From NCBI GenBank assembly GCA_940747215.1, contig CALNWS010000011.1, forward strand, positions 1 to 64,000: a stretch of DNA of 64,000 bases, in the 5' to 3' direction. The stretch comes from an uncultured Paraburkholderia sp. Its GTDB lineage: Bacteria; Pseudomonadota; Gammaproteobacteria; Burkholderiales; Burkholderiaceae. The translations under genes and the position numbers were made by a program. Each line of letters opens with the position of its first letter. The stretch's first letter is position 1. Positions 21,403 to 32,925 of this stretch are shown piece by piece. The notes beneath the pieces are model-generated. The model saw only the letters and a list, made by a program, of their open reading frames with translations, made no database searches and had not been told where the DNA came from.

Positions 21403-22828
21403 ATGGACTGGTTACATGACATCTTTCACAAATCGCCTGAGATTGCGCTATTCCTGTCGCTCGCGGTCGGCTACTTCATCGGACAGATCAACGGCAAGTT
21501 TCAACTGGGCGGCGTGGGTGGCTCGTTGCTCGCTGCGGTCGTGATCAGCCAGGCGGGCGATGCCATCGCCCGCCTCGGCCTGCCCGCCGATCAGGTGAAG
21601 TCGCTGCAATCGGACGTGGCCATTGCCTACGCCGTCACATACGTGTTCGGCTCGCTCGGCACCATCATCGTATGCGTAAATATTCTGCCCAAATTCATGG
21701 GCCAGAGTTTGCGCGACGCCGCGCTGCAGGCCGAGCGCGAGTTGAGCTCGGGCGCACCGGTCCGCGGGCCGGGACAGATCGCCGCGTTGCCCGAACTCGT
21801 CGGCCGCGCGTACAGGATCGACGTGAGCGCAGGCAAGACGGTCAAGGCCGTGGAAACGCAGCATCAGGACATGCTGTGACCATCGAGCGCATCAAACGTG
21901 ACGGCCAGCATCTCCATCCCACGCCCGATCTCGTGCTGAACATGGACGACGTCGTGCTCGTGGTTGGTCGGCCGGCGCGAAGCGGTGGTTGCGTTCGGTG
22001 CGAACGGAAGCGAAGTGGCGGAGATGGGCGACATCGGTGTCGTCATGCAGACACGCGACGGCGTGTTTACACGCAAAGGTATGAATCACACAACCATCGC
22101 CGCCGCGCGACAGGTGGTGGACCGCGATTTGCGTCACGGCGTGTATCTGCAAAAGGTCACGCGCGCAGGTCAACCGCTGCCGATTCTTCCCTAGACCGAA
22201 CTCGAACACTGCGACGTCGTCACGTTCTACGGCTCGCCGAAAGACACGAAGCGCGCCGTGGATGCCGCCGGCTACGAATTGCTGTACAGCTCAAGACCGA
22301 CTTCATCTATGGGCGTGGGGCTCGTGCTTGGCCTGCTGATCGGTCTGATCGTGATCGACGTAGGCGGCATTCCGCTCACGCTCGGTTCGGGCGGCGGCTG
22401 TCTTCTCGCCAGGCTGCTGTTCGGCTGGATGCGCGGCAAGCATCCGATGTATGGCGTGATGCCTTCGGCGGTGTCGCGGCTTCTGCAGGATTTCGGCCTC
22501 GCGGCGTTCGTCGTGGTGGTCGGACTCAATTCCGGTTTGCAGGCCGTGGACGGTCAAGCAACGCGGCATCACGATCTTTCTGCTCGGCGTCTTCGTCACG
22601 CTGTTTCCACTGCTGCTCACGATGCTGTTCGACCGCTACGTGCTCAAGTACAACAATGCGGCTATTCTGGCGGGCGCGCTGGCGGGCTCGCGCAGCGCGA
22701 ATCCGGCTTTCGGCGGCGTGCTCGACAAGGCGGAAAGCGCTGTGCCGACCGTGCCGTTCGCGATCACCTATGCGATTGCGAACGTCGCGTTGACACTGCT
22801 TGGTCCGCTCGTGGTCGGACTCGTGTAG
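21403..22828 (+). pseudogene. aspT: aspartate:alanine antiporter, multiply broken
   Basis: Starts MDWLHDIFHKSPEIALFLSL. Recognisable AspT/AAE-family blocks follow: GYFIGQINGKFQLGGVGG, the TrkA_C-like central domain (DDVVLVVGRREAVVAFG), IGLIVIDVGGIPLTLGSGGG, and near the end GALAGSRSANPAFGGVLDKA and LGPLVVGLV. Lesions are frameshifts near 21880, 21965, 22285 and 22555 and a TAG at 22192-22194 (PILP/TELEHCD). AspT exchanges aspartate for alanine at the inner membrane and pairs with the decarboxylase encoded next, so the cycle is dead. Confidence 0.9.
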
Positions 22829-22918
22829 CGCGTCTTTCGATCTCATTCATGCCGGCAGCAGTCGGGGTGGCAGGGCGGCGCGCCGGCGTCTCTCACTGGC
22901 TTACTGGAGAACGCATCA

Positions 22919-24400
22919 TGGCAAAAGAGAAGGGCGAAAAGAAACACGATGACATGGTACGCGCGGGCATGGCCGCGCTCAGCCTGTTCGAGTTGAAGGA
23001 CGAAAACTCATCAAAGCCGCGGGCGGCGGCGCGGTGGAGCGTCAGGCGAACCTGTCGATGCTCAATGCCGGCCGCGGCAACCCGAACTTTCTCGCGACCA
23101 TTCCGCGCCACGGCTTCTGGCAACTCGGTCTCTCCGCGGGCGACTTTCTCTACGAGATGTGCGAAAGCATTCTCGCTTCGAACTATCCCGCGCCCGACCG
23201 GATGCTCAAGCTATCCGAGATCATCGTCGGCCAATATTTGCGCAAGGAGATGATCGGCAATCATCCGTTCGTGGGGGAATTCGACGTGTTCGCCGTGGAA
23301 GGCGGCACCGCTGCGATGACGTACATCTTCAACACGATGCGCGAGAATCACCTGATCGGGAAGGGCGACACGATCGCGCTCGGCATGCCGATCTTCACGC
23401 CGTACATCGAGATTCCGAGGCTCAACGATTATCGTTTGAACGTGGTGAACCTGGAAGCCGACGTCGCCAACGGCTGGCAATACTCGAAGAAGGAACTCTA
23501 CAAACTGCGCGATCCAAAAGTGAAGGCGTTCTTCCTCGTGAATGCGAGCAACCCGCCTTCGGTCAGAATCGACGACGAAAGCCTGCAGTACATCGCCGAC
23601 ATCGTGAAAGAACGGCCCGACCTGATCCTGTTGACCGACGACGTGTACGGCACCTTCGCCGACAACTTCGTCTCGCTCTTCGCGCTCGCGCCGAAGAACA
23701 CGATTCTCGTCTACTCGTATTCGAAGTATTTCGGCGCGACGGGCTGGCGTCTCGGCGCGATCGCCACACATCGCGACAACGTGTTCGACAAACTGATCGG
23801 CGAGTTGCCGAAAGACGTAAAGAAGGAACTGCACGAGCGTTACGAATCGATCACGACGGAGCCCGACAAGCTCAAGTTCATCGACTGTCTGGTTGCCGAC
23901 AGCCGCACGGTCACGCTGAATCACACGGCGGGACTCTCTACGCCGCAACAGGTGCAGATGGTGCTGTTCTCCCTGTTCTCGCTGATGGACACGCCGGACG
24001 CGTACAGAACGCGCTCAAGCGTCTGATCCGCAAACGCAAGCAGGCGCTTTACGAAGAAGTAGGCATTTCGTTTCGCGATGACGATCCGAACCAGGTCGAC
24101 TACTACAAGATTCTCGACATCGAGTTTCTTGGCGAGCGCATGTTCGGGCGCGAGTTCGTCGAGTGGCTGCTCAAGAACACGGAGCCGTCCGAACTGCTGT
24201 TCCGTCTAGCGCGCGAAGCACACATGTTGTTGTTGCCAGGACGTGGCTTCGGCACGCAGCATCCGTCGGGACGTGTGTCGCTTGCTAATCTGAACGAGTC
24301 GGACTACCGGCAGATCGGTCGCGCGATGCGACGGTTGATCGAAGAGTACGTCGAACGATTCAACGCGGCGACCGGAAAAAGCTCGATAAAACGAAGGTGA
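22919..24400 (+). pseudogene. asdA: aspartate 4-decarboxylase (PLP), two single-base deletions
   Basis: MAKEKGEKKHDDMVRAG starts at 22919. The body 23034-24003 is open and contains NAGRGNPNFLATIPRHGF, VEGGTAAMTYIFNT, LTDDVYGTFADNF and the PLP lysine in YSYSKYFGATGWR. Near 23009 a missing base separates ELKDEN from LIKAAGGGAVERQ. Near 24005 another (DAYQNALK read as DAYRTRSS) moves the last 130 codons, ending EYVERFNAATGKSS, out of frame. The enzyme makes alanine and CO2 from aspartate and, with AspT, generates proton motive force. Confidence 0.9.
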
Positions 24401-24589
24401 AATAACACGCATAGCGAGCCTGTTATTGCACGAGCAAAATTCAGGCAATCTGTGCATTTAAAGCCGCAAGCATGGCGCAAAAAACTTGCGCAATCGCGCG
24501 GATAAGTAAATGATCGGTCAGACGGCCTCGCCAGCGTTCTGTTGGCGAGGCTGCTTGATTCCAGCGCCGTTCACAATTACGTACCGATC

Positions 24590-25823
24590 ATGCCGACTTC
24601 ATCTTTTCAGCAGCAGGTTTCGCCCGCAGTGCCCTGTCCAGTTGTCGAATCGCTCGACGTCATTCTTCCCGAAGAACCGCTTCTGATGATGGGCGCCGGC
24701 CCCGTGCCGATTCCTGCGGCCGTGGCCAAGGCCAACACGATCGTGATCAACCATCTCGGCGGCACGATGGTGAAAGTGATCGGCTAGGTCAAGACGATGG
24801 CTCGTTACGTATTCCAGACGAATTCTAAATGGATGCTCGGCGTGGCCGGTCCGGGTTCGGCCGCGATGGAAATGGCGATCTCGAATCTCTCGTGGGAAGG
24901 CACGCGCGTGCTCAGCATCAAGAACGGTTTCTTCAGCGGACGGATGGCTGAAATGGGCCGCCGCGTCGGCGCGCACGTGAGCACGCTGGAAGTGGGCGAC
25001 CGCTCGGTTGCCAGTCTCGAGCAGGTGGCCGAGGCGATCCGCCGCGAGCGTCCCGAGATCGTGACGGTGGTGCAGGGCGAAACGTCGAACACCGTGTGGA
25101 ACTATCACCTGAAAGACATTGCCGCGCTGGCGAAGGAAGCGGGTGTGCTGGTGATCGTCGATGCGGTGTGCACGCTCAGCCGATGCCGCTCGAAATGGAT
25201 GCTTGGGGATCGACGCGGTGATTACGGGCGGGCAGAAGGGCTTGTCGTCGATTCCCGGCATTTCGCTGATCGCGTTCTCCGACGCCGCGTGGGCGCGCGT
25301 GAAAGGCCGCAAGGCGCAGAATGCGCACTGGTGTCTGGACGCGTCGCTCGCGGAGAATTTCTGGCACAACGCCGGTTATCACTACACGGCACCGGTGTCG
25401 GGCGTGCTTGCATTGCACGAAGCGCTGCGGCTCGTGTGCGCCGAGATGCTGGAGAAGCGCTTCGCGCGGCATCTGAAGTGCTCGCACGCGCTGCAGGAAG
25501 GCATCACGGCGTTGGGATTGACGTTGTATGCGCCCGAGACGTGCCGTCTGAATTCCGTCGTGGGCATCGAAGTGCCTGCGGGCGTGAGCCCGGCTGACAG
25601 CGGGCATATCTCGCGGCAGCATCAGGTGGAGATTTCAGGGTCGTTCGGTCTGCCGATCGTGCGGATCGGGCAGATGGGCGAACAGTGCCGCGAGCACAAT
25701 CTGTTCAGAACGTTGCGCGCGCTCGGTCGCACGATGCTCGATCTCGGTCAGCGGATGGATTTGCCGGCGGGTGTCGCGGCGTTGGAGAAATCGCTGGCGG
25801 GCGGCCTGTGCGCCGTGGCGTAA
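24590..25823 (+). pseudogene. alanine-glyoxylate/serine-pyruvate aminotransferase, amber stop and frameshift
   Basis: Class V PLP aminotransferase. The ATG at 24590 opens MPTSSFQQQVSPAVPCPV and LLMMGAGPVPIPAAV. TAG at 24785-24787 falls in VKVIG/VKTM. The frame then continues through GVAGPGSAAMEMAISNL and LVIVDAVCTLS. Near 25185 a shift moves reading to MPLEMDAWGIDAVITGG, which carries the PLP lysine in GGQKGLSSIPG. The end AALEKSLAGGLCAVA is at 25823. It could have linked alanine from the preceding Asp/Ala system to glyoxylate; this is inference from position. Confidence 0.85.
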
Positions 25824-25866
25824 GAACCCGCGCTTTGTCATGATGCGCTGAGTGCTTCAGGTTGAA

Positions 25867-25904
25867 AAAACGCGGTGCCGTCCAGGTGGATCGGTACCGC
25901 GTTT
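25867..25904. terminator. intrinsic terminator between convergent remnants
   Basis: AAAACGCGGTGCCG pairs with CGGTACCGCGTTTT (one mismatch), loop about 11 bases, with T/A runs on both sides. Confidence 0.85.
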
Positions 25905-25929
25905 TCGTTTAGCGCGTTGCTTGAAGTTT

Positions 25930-26464
25930 GCGTTAATGCGGCAGTGACTCAGGTTGGAGCCGGCGCATTCGGCGCGCGCGTTGCGCATGTAAAGCAACGT
26001 GGACAGACCCACTGCCGCCGCCGCTACGATCGCGGCAAACAGAAACACCGAACCGTAACCGAACTCGCTCGCGATATAGCCCGCCAGCGGGCCGGTGATC
26101 CCAAGCGAAAGATCGAGGAACCCCGAATACGCCGAGAGCGCCGCGCCGCGGTTTGCCGGCGGCACGAGTCCCACCGCTTCGACGCCGAGCGCCGGGAATA
26201 CGAGTGCGAAGCCGAAGCCCGTCAGTGCCGCGCCCGCGAGCGCAAAGTGCGGCTCGGGCGCGAGGCGAGCGTCGCCAGATACTAGACGCTGATCGCCGCG
26301 CCGGCCAGAACGGCGCTGAAACCGAGGTCGTCGTGGACGTAGCCGGGCAGCACGGCCAGCGGAATCCCGATGGTCAGGTAGCAAAGAAACGTAAAAAACA
26401 CGACCGGAATGATCTGCAGGGTCGTTGAGAATTCGCTGCGAGGTTTCGCTGAGTCGGTGGACAT
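25930..26464 (-). pseudogene. MFS transporter remnant with large internal deletion
   Basis: The N-terminal part ([54 protein letters not shown]) covers two membrane helices. A TAG (26282-26284) and then YLATLASRP follow. Directly after this, in another frame, comes [40 protein letters not shown] and STLLYMRN. These belong near the C-terminus of a roughly 400-residue permease, so about half the protein is deleted. The exact 3' end is uncertain. Confidence 0.8.
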
Positions 26465-26875
26465 AGGGAAACGAGACTTGAAATCGGCGGAAAGGCGTGA
26501 TTTTCTCATGGAACCGATTCTCTTGCATTACTTACTTAATTATTGGTCGGACAAAATCGTGTCGCAGATCCAATAATGGATTGTTTTCAACTGTTTTCGC
26601 ACTCGTTCAGGAACACGCGAAGCTTTGTCAGCGGCAGCCTATCTGTCCTTAATGCGGTACAAATAAAAAGAATGCGGTTAAACCGCCGCTTCGATATAAG
26701 CAGACCATGCGCCGAACTATCTCTTTATCGTCGTGCGGATATGTCCCGCATGCGAACCGGGCTATGGGTTGTATTTATTGACGATGATAGTTTTCGAACC
26801 ATGACAGCAGCACGTGCCTAATGCGCCGTCCCCTACGGACACAGAACGTCCGAGAAATATTCTAGAGTAAGAGAC
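26465..26875. other. intergenic region upstream of xdhA
   Basis: About 410 bp, relatively AT-rich at the left side. No operator was recognised; the xdhA start is preceded by a weak AGAGTAAGAG. Confidence 0.5.
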
Positions 26876-29419
26876 ATGACTGAGTCGATTCGCTTCTATC
26901 ACCGCAACGCGATCCGCGAGATCAAGGACGCGCCCGTCACCCGCACGGTTCTGCAGTATCTGCGCGAGGACGCGCACTGCACGGGCACCAAGGAAGGCTG
27001 TGCCGAGGGCGATTGCGGTGCGTGCACCGTCGTGGTCGGCGAGCGCAATGCGCAGGGCGGCGTCGATTTCAAGGCGGTGAATGCCTGCATCCAGTTCGTG
27101 CCGACGCTCGATGGCAAGGCGCTTACACCGTCGAAGACCTGCGCCAGCCGGACGGCTCGTTGCATCCGGTGCAGGAAGCGATGGTGGAATGCCACGGCTC
27201 ACAGTGCGGCTTCTGCACGCCGGGCTTCGTCATGTCGATGTGGTCGCTGTACGAAAAGCATGGCCACGAGCATAGCTGCGCGAACAGAACGGTGCCGTCG
27301 CGCGAGGCGATCAGCAACGCGCTGACCGGCAACCTGTGCCGCTGCACAGGCTATCGTCTGATCGTCGACGCCGCCGTGCGCATGTTCGAGGTGCCCGCGC
27401 CGAAAGCGCCGGTCGATGTGCAGGCGCTCGCCGAAACGCTTGCGAAGATCGAGCGCAAGGACACGTTCCACTACGAACATGCAGGCCAGCAATTCGACGC
27501 GTCGCGCACCGTCGAGGCGCTCGCGAAGATCAAGGAAGCCGCACCTGCCACACGCATTCTCGCGGGCAGCACGGACACCGGCCTGTGGGTCACCAAGCAG
27601 ATGCGCGAACTCGGCAACATCGTCTATGTCGGCCAGATCGCCGATTTGCAGAAGCTCGAAACGAACGACGAGTGGATCGAGATCGGCGCGGGCGTCACGG
27701 TCGAAAAAGCGTACGCGGAAATCGCGAAGCAGTATCCGGAACTGAACGAAATGTGGCAGCGCTTCGCGTCGCTGCCGATCCGCAACGCGGGCACGTTCGG
27801 CGGCAAGGAATCGCAATCGGGCCTGTTCGCCTGCTGCGCCGCGCTCGCCGCATGGAAGCTGCTGTGCCCGGTCAAGCTGCGTCCGGACCGCGACGACGAC
27901 ATGATGGTCACCGGCAAGCGCCACGACTTTCACTACACTGAAGTGGGCTACGACGACAAGGGCGTGACCGACGGCGTGACCGTCGACATGACTTCGCGCT
28001 GCGGTTTTTCTGCGGACCTTTCCGGCCCGGTGATGACGCGCGCTGTGCCACTTCGACAACGCGTACTGGCTGTCGGATGTGACCATCGATGGCTTCTGCG
28101 GCAAGACCAACACGCAGTCGAACACCGCGTTCCGCGGCTTCGGCGGACCGCAGGGCACGTTTGCGATCGAGTACATCATGGACAAAGTCGCGTGTTCGGT
28201 CGGCGAGGATTCGCTCGACGTGCGCCGCCGCAATCTGTACGGCAAGACAGAGCGCAATCAGACGCCGTACGGTCAGGTCTTTGAAGACAACGTGATTCAC
28301 GAACTGATCGACGAACTCGAAGCCACCAGCGAATACCGCGCGCGCCGTGCCGCGATCAACGAGTTCAACGCGAACAACGAAGTGCTCAAAAAGGGCATGG
28401 CGCTCACGCCTGTCAAGTTCGGCATTGCGTTCAATGTGACGCACTTCAATCAGGCCGGTGCGCGCGTCCACATCTACACCGACGGCTCGGTGCTGGTAAA
28501 CCACGGCGGCACCGAAATGGGCCAGGGTTTGAACACGAAGATGGCGCAGGTGGTGGCGCACGAACTGGGCGTCGGCTTTGGCCGCGTCCGCGTGACGGCA
28601 ACCGACACGAGCAAGGTGGCGAACATGTCGGCCACGGCCGCGTCCACGGGTTCCGACCTGAGCGGCAAGGCCGCGCAGGACGCCGCCCGCCAGTTGCGCG
28701 AGCGCCTTGCGTTGTTCGCGACCGAGAAGTTCGGCGGAGGCGCGGTGAGCGCGACGGAAGTGCGTTTCGCGCACGACCGCGTGTTGGTCGGCGAACTCGT
28801 CGTGCCGTTCGAGGAAGTGATCGCGAAGGCGTATCTCGCCCGCGTGCAGTTGTGGTCGGACGGTTTCTACGCGACGCCGAAGCTCTATTGGGATCAATCG
28901 AAGCTGCAAGGCCGGCCATTCTATTACTACTCGTACGGCGCGGCGGTTTCCGAAGTAGTGATCGACACGCTGATGGGCGAAATGCGCGTGCTGCGCGCGG
29001 ACGCCTTGCACGACGTGGGCGCGTCGCTGAATCCGGCGCTCGACGTCGGTCAGGTGGAAGGCGCGTTCATTCAGGGCATGGGCTGGCTGACCACGGAAGA
29101 GCTGCGGTGGAACACTGGCGGCAAGCTGATGACGCACGCGCCGTCCACCTACAAGATTCTGACCGTCAACGATACGCCGCCTGATTTCCGCGTGCGTCTG
29201 TTCAAAAACCGCAACGCGGAAGACAGCATTCACCGTTCGAAGGCGACCGGCGAGCCGCCGCTGCTGCTGCCGTTCTCGGTGTTCTTTGCGGTACATGACG
29301 CCGTGTCGGCGCTGGGCGACCACAAGGTCAATCCACCGCTGAATGCGCCCGCGACGAGCGAGGAAATTCTGAAGGCCGTCGGCGCGGTACGAGCGGCAAC
29401 CGCCGCGCCGCGTCAGTAA
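26876..29419 (+). pseudogene. xdhA: xanthine dehydrogenase xdhA::xdhB fusion by deletion
   Basis: Begins as XdhA: MTESIRFYHRNAIREIKD, the 2Fe-2S motifs CTGTKEGCAEGDCGAC, CGFCTPGF and LCRCTGYR, then the FAD-domain start ILAGSTDTGLW. After AALAAWKLLCP (about 27870) the text becomes XdhB (VKLRPDRDDDMMVTGKRHDF, then RGFGGPQGTFAIEYIMD) without change of frame. The C-terminal FAD part of XdhA and the N-terminal third of XdhB are gone, roughly 1.5-2 kb by family lengths. Frameshifts also occur near 27120 (one base lost in DGKAL/YTVEDL) and 28045. The XdhB end, with GEPPLLLPFSVF, is open to 29419. Confidence 0.92.
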
Positions 29420-29469
29420 GCGCGAACGCGAACGCAAACGTCATCGTGCGGGATTCGACATCAACTGGA

Positions 29470-30044
29470 ATGATCGACATGAACGAACTTCCTTACGTTC
29501 AGATAGGCCGGCGCAGCACGGTTCAGGCACCGCGTCCGGCACCGATGCACATCGTGCTGTTCGGTGCGGGGCACGTGGGCCACGCGCTCGTCGAGCTGCT
29601 CGGCAATCTGTCGTGCATCGTGCAATGGGTCGATGAGCGCGACGAACTGTTCCCCGACGAAACGCCTGCCAACGTACGGTCGAAGCCACGGACACGCCGG
29701 AGGCGATCGTCGATGAGGTGCCGGCGGGCGCGTATTTTCTCGTGATGACGCACAATCATGCGCTCGATTTCACGCTGGCCGAGCGCATCATGCGGCGGCA
29801 CGATTTCACGTACTTCGGCATGATCGGCTCGAAGACGAAGCGCGTGAAATTCGAGCGGTGTCTGCTCGATCGTGGTGTGGACGTGGACCGGCTCGTGGAG
29901 ATGACATGCCCGATCGGCGTGGGCGGGATCGTCGACAAGGCGCCGCCCGCGATCGCGGTGGCGGTGTGCGCGGAGCTGCTGCAGATCCGCTCGCGGCAGG
30001 CCACGGCGCTCGCCGTGACGCAGGAGCTGTATGCGAGCGTGTAG
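29470..30044 (+). pseudogene. xdhC: xanthine dehydrogenase accessory factor XdhC, 5'-truncated and frameshifted
   Basis: XdhC inserts the sulfurated molybdenum cofactor into xanthine dehydrogenase. The Rossmann part is visible: HIVLFGAGHVGHALVELLG, DERDELFPDETPANV, then after a shift near 29685 AGAYFLVMTHNHALDFTLAE, DFTYFGMIGSKTKRVKF and the C-terminal ELLQIRSRQATAL. The N-terminal XdhC domain, about 100 residues in the family, is absent; the sequence begins 50 bp after xdhB. Confidence 0.87.
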
Positions 30045-30112
30045 TGTAGTGGCCGCGGCCTGAAGAGCACGTGTCGTTCTGAACGACGCGCCCGCATCAG
30101 AATGCATAACAG

Positions 30113-30145
30113 AAAACGTCAGCCCTTCGCGGCTGACGTTTCTTT
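30113..30145. terminator. bidirectional terminator overlapping the 3' end of the LysR gene
   Basis: AACGTCAGCC and GGCTGACGTT form a 10-bp perfect stem around CTTCGC, flanked by AAAA and TTTCTTT. On the minus strand the stem lies within the last codons (ETSAAKG) of the LysR gene; on the plus strand it ends xdhC transcription. Confidence 0.85.
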
Positions 30146-30867
30146 CTCCAGCGTCGCTTCGCTGATCTTTTTCGACGCGGTTCTCACGCGCGGCACGCGA
30201 TGTGCGACGAGTTCCTGCGACACATCCGACATCAGCGCGCGCAGCCAGCCGACATCGCTCGGCCGGTCCGGTTACGGATGCCACAGTTGATAGCACTTGA
30301 TGTGCGGAAACTGGATCGGCACCTCGACGACCGCAAGCGGCAGGATGCTCGCGTAGTGCGTGGCGAAGCGGCGCAGCGAGATAAAGCCTCGCGCGTGAGC
30401 GGATGATCCGCGCGCATCAGGCAGACCACCGTGTCCGAAAACAGATCGCTGCGCTCGAAGCGCGCTTCGGGCTTCGGCCAGTTGCCGATCACGAGATCGA
30501 GTTCGCCGGCGTCGAGCGCGGCGCAATGATCGAGTAGCGGACTGAGCGATTCGATTTCGAGCCGCGCATGCGGTGCCGCTTCGCGAAACTGCGCGATCAC
30601 GGTCGGCATGAAGAAATCGTTCAGATAGTCCGGCGCGGCGATGCGAAAGGTGCGGCGCGAGCGGTCCGGCTCGAAGTCGCCGTGCGGCGTGGCGACGAAA
30701 TCGACGTCGCGCAGCACACGCTGCGCCGAGGCTAGTAACGACTCGCCGTATTCGGTCGGCACCATGCCGGATTTGCCGCGCACGAGAATCGGATCGTTGA
30801 TGGTTTCGCACAGCTTGCGCAGCACGCGCACGAGCCAGATATCGAGTGAGGCGGCGGTATCGTCCAT
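30119..30867 (-). pseudogene. LysR-type regulator lacking its HTH and frameshifted
   Basis: The start MDDTAASLDIWLVRVL passes directly into RKLCETINDPILVRGKSGM. LysR proteins have about 35-40 residues between these points, containing the recognition helix (SRAAxRLxxSQPAxS). The winged-helix DNA-binding domain is thus cut out in frame. The effector domain (TFRIAAPDYLNDFFMPTVIA, ELDLVIGNWPKPEARF) is kept up to about 30400, where a frameshift and then a TAA (QLWHP/PDRPSDV) follow. The end RVRTASKKISEATLEKETS is legible. It may once have controlled the neighbouring xdh or isomerase genes. Confidence 0.85.
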
Positions 30868-31108
30868 GGTGAATGGCCAGGCAATGCAAGCGAGCCGACC
30901 CGCGAACGGCCTCTTTACGTCGTGACAGGAGACCGTTTGCGATGCAGACCGGAAAGCGGGGCGAAATGGTTATAACCTATAACCTTAGGCCCGATCGCTA
31001 TGCGAAAGCCATAGCTCACGCGGTATGGCCGGGATCAGCGCGGCATTTTTCGCGGATTCGCCGGCCTTGCATGAAGCCGCCTGCCCAATCAATCCAGGCG
31101 ATCCAAAC

Positions 31109-31759
31109 TCAGTCCATCGGCCCGGCGGCAAGCGCGCTGATCCGCTTCACTTCGCGCGATTCCAGCCAGTTCGGCGTGCGCGCGCAGTACAGCAAGCACC
31201 ATCGGCAGCGCGTCCTCGCCCTAGAAGAGCTGGTCGTTCAGACGGAACATCGGCACGCCATACACGCCGAGGCCGATCGCGTCCTGCGTGTTGCGCTTCA
31301 GTTGCAGCTTCACTTCTTCGCTCTGGATGAGCACCGGGCCGTCGGGCATGCCGACGCGCTCGCAGAGTTCGGCAAAGGCTTCGTCGCTCGACGGATCGCG
31401 TCCTTCATGCCAGATGAAGCGGAAGACTTCGGGCACGAAGTGGACGTCGCCCTTCGCCGCGGTGGCGAGCAGCAGCGGCTTCATCGAGTCGAACGGATGA
31501 GTGGGCGGCATCTTGTACGGAATGCCAAGCTGCTCCGCGCGAAAGAGCGCGTGCCGGTACATGAAAGTGCGCTTGGCGGGCACGCTGTACGCCGGCCGCT
31601 GTCCCCAGTAGCGATACAGATCGTTCAGGATGACCGGCGTGAATACGAAGCGAAGTCGAACCCCGGTTATTTGTCGTGTTGCTCGAGCAACAGATAGGTG
31701 AACGGCGAGACGAAGTCGTAAAACCAGAGCGGCTGTCTGGCGTCGATGCCAACGGTCAT
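31109..31759 (-). pseudogene. 2-hydroxychromene-2-carboxylate isomerase family protein, broken
   Basis: DsbA-like fold isomerase of aromatic (naphthalene-type) degradation, often glutathione-dependent. The N-terminus MTVGIDARQPLWFYDFVSPF meets TAA at 31667-31669 after LLLEQHDK and an indel soon after. The middle block 31221-31583 (AKRTFMYRHALFRAEQLGIP, FVPEVFRFIWHEGRDP) is open and ends in TAG (31221-31223) at QLF/GEDALPMV, where the family has Trp. Another shift follows before NWLESREVKRISALAAGPMD at 31109. At least four lesions. Confidence 0.85.
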
Positions 31760-31990
31760 AAATGTCTCCCTGTACTGTGCGGGCAGTCGACCGGAACGGC
31801 GCTCCGGGCCACGGGTGCCGATGTTGAGGTGCTGCTGATTGCCTCGCCAGGTTCGCTGCCGAACTGGCGAAATTGTCATGATCTTACGCGGTGCGGCGCG
31901 CGCTTGCACCCGTCCAGAACCCGTCAAAGGGGTTTGGAGCCGGGTTGCGCGGGCGCCGGGCCAAGTTCCGCGTGGGTCGCCGGATGCGGT

Positions 31991-32925
31991 TTACTCGGAC
32001 TCGGCGTGCTCGTCCTGCCGATCCGGTTCTTCGGGCGCATCGTCGTCGGCCTCGCGCTGCGCGTCGCGCGTGTTGGTGAGCCGCACCCGCACGAAGCCGA
32101 TGTGCTCGCGCAGCACGTAGAACTGGTCGGCGTAAGCGAGCGGCATCTTCAGACCATTCACTGAATCTTCGATGGCGTCGAGCCGCTCGGCCGGCGAATG
32201 GTCGCTCAACGCGCTGCGCTCGATCGCGATCAGCGCGCCGTACCAGCGGTAGATGCGCGACTTGACGCGCCACGCATACAGCGACGGCACGAGTCGCAAC
32301 GCCGGCACGAGCAGCACGATCAGCGGAACGACGACCACCAGCAGCTGGTCGGCGAGGCTCGCGAGCCAGAACGGCAGAATCCGGTAGAGGAAGCTCTTGC
32401 CCGACTTGTAGTAGCGCGTGGTGTCGTCGCTGATCGGGAAATCGTGGGCGAGCGGTGCGGGGAATTCGCCCGCACGCTGCATGATGTTCGCCTTGCCGTG
32501 CACTTCACGAGCGGCTTCGATCAACAGAACGGAGAGCGCCGGATGCAGCGAATTGTGCGCCACCAGTTCCGCCGTCGGCGCGACCATGTGGATCGCGGTG
32601 GACGGCAGGTTCTTGCCGAGGTCGAACGCGCCCATTGGCATTTCGAGCTGCGTCAGATAGGGAAAGCGGCGCGTGTAGGCGTCGGCCTGCGAGAAATCGT
32701 AGAACTGCACGTTTGGCGTGCGGTACAGCTTGCCCATCACGGCAGGCTGTGCCGAGTCGCCCGCGAGGAAGGCGGCGTCCACCTTGCCGGAGACAAGCGC
32801 CTCGGCGTCGTCGCCTGAGAGCGGCAGGAGTTTGGTCGGGCCGCCCGGCACGATGCCGTTCGCCTTGAGCAGCGCGAGCGCCAGTTCGCGCGTGCCGCTG
32901 CCTTCCGCGCCGACCGCGAGGCGCA
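31991..32925 (-). pseudogene. TAXI-type TRAP solute receptor, 5'-truncated and joined to a TauE fragment
   Basis: The frame reads LRLAVGAEGSGTRELALALL, KLLPLSGDDAEALVSGKVDA, then RRFPYLTQLEMPMGAFD. It ends with a C-terminal membrane helix (ADQLLVVVVPLIVLLVPALR) and an acidic tail (DDDAPEEPDRQDEHAESE). This matches the C-terminal two thirds of TAXI receptors with a C-terminal transmembrane anchor, as found in Burkholderia. The N-terminal third and signal peptide are missing. Upstream in the same frame lies a TauE/SafE fragment. A GTG at 32851 could start translation but would give only part of the fold. Confidence 0.75.

Noticed and set aside
27199-29437. Long minus-strand open frames opposite xdhA/xdhB (352 and 509 codons)
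   Set aside because: Antisense shadows with Arg/His-rich composition; xanthine dehydrogenase motifs are on the plus strand.
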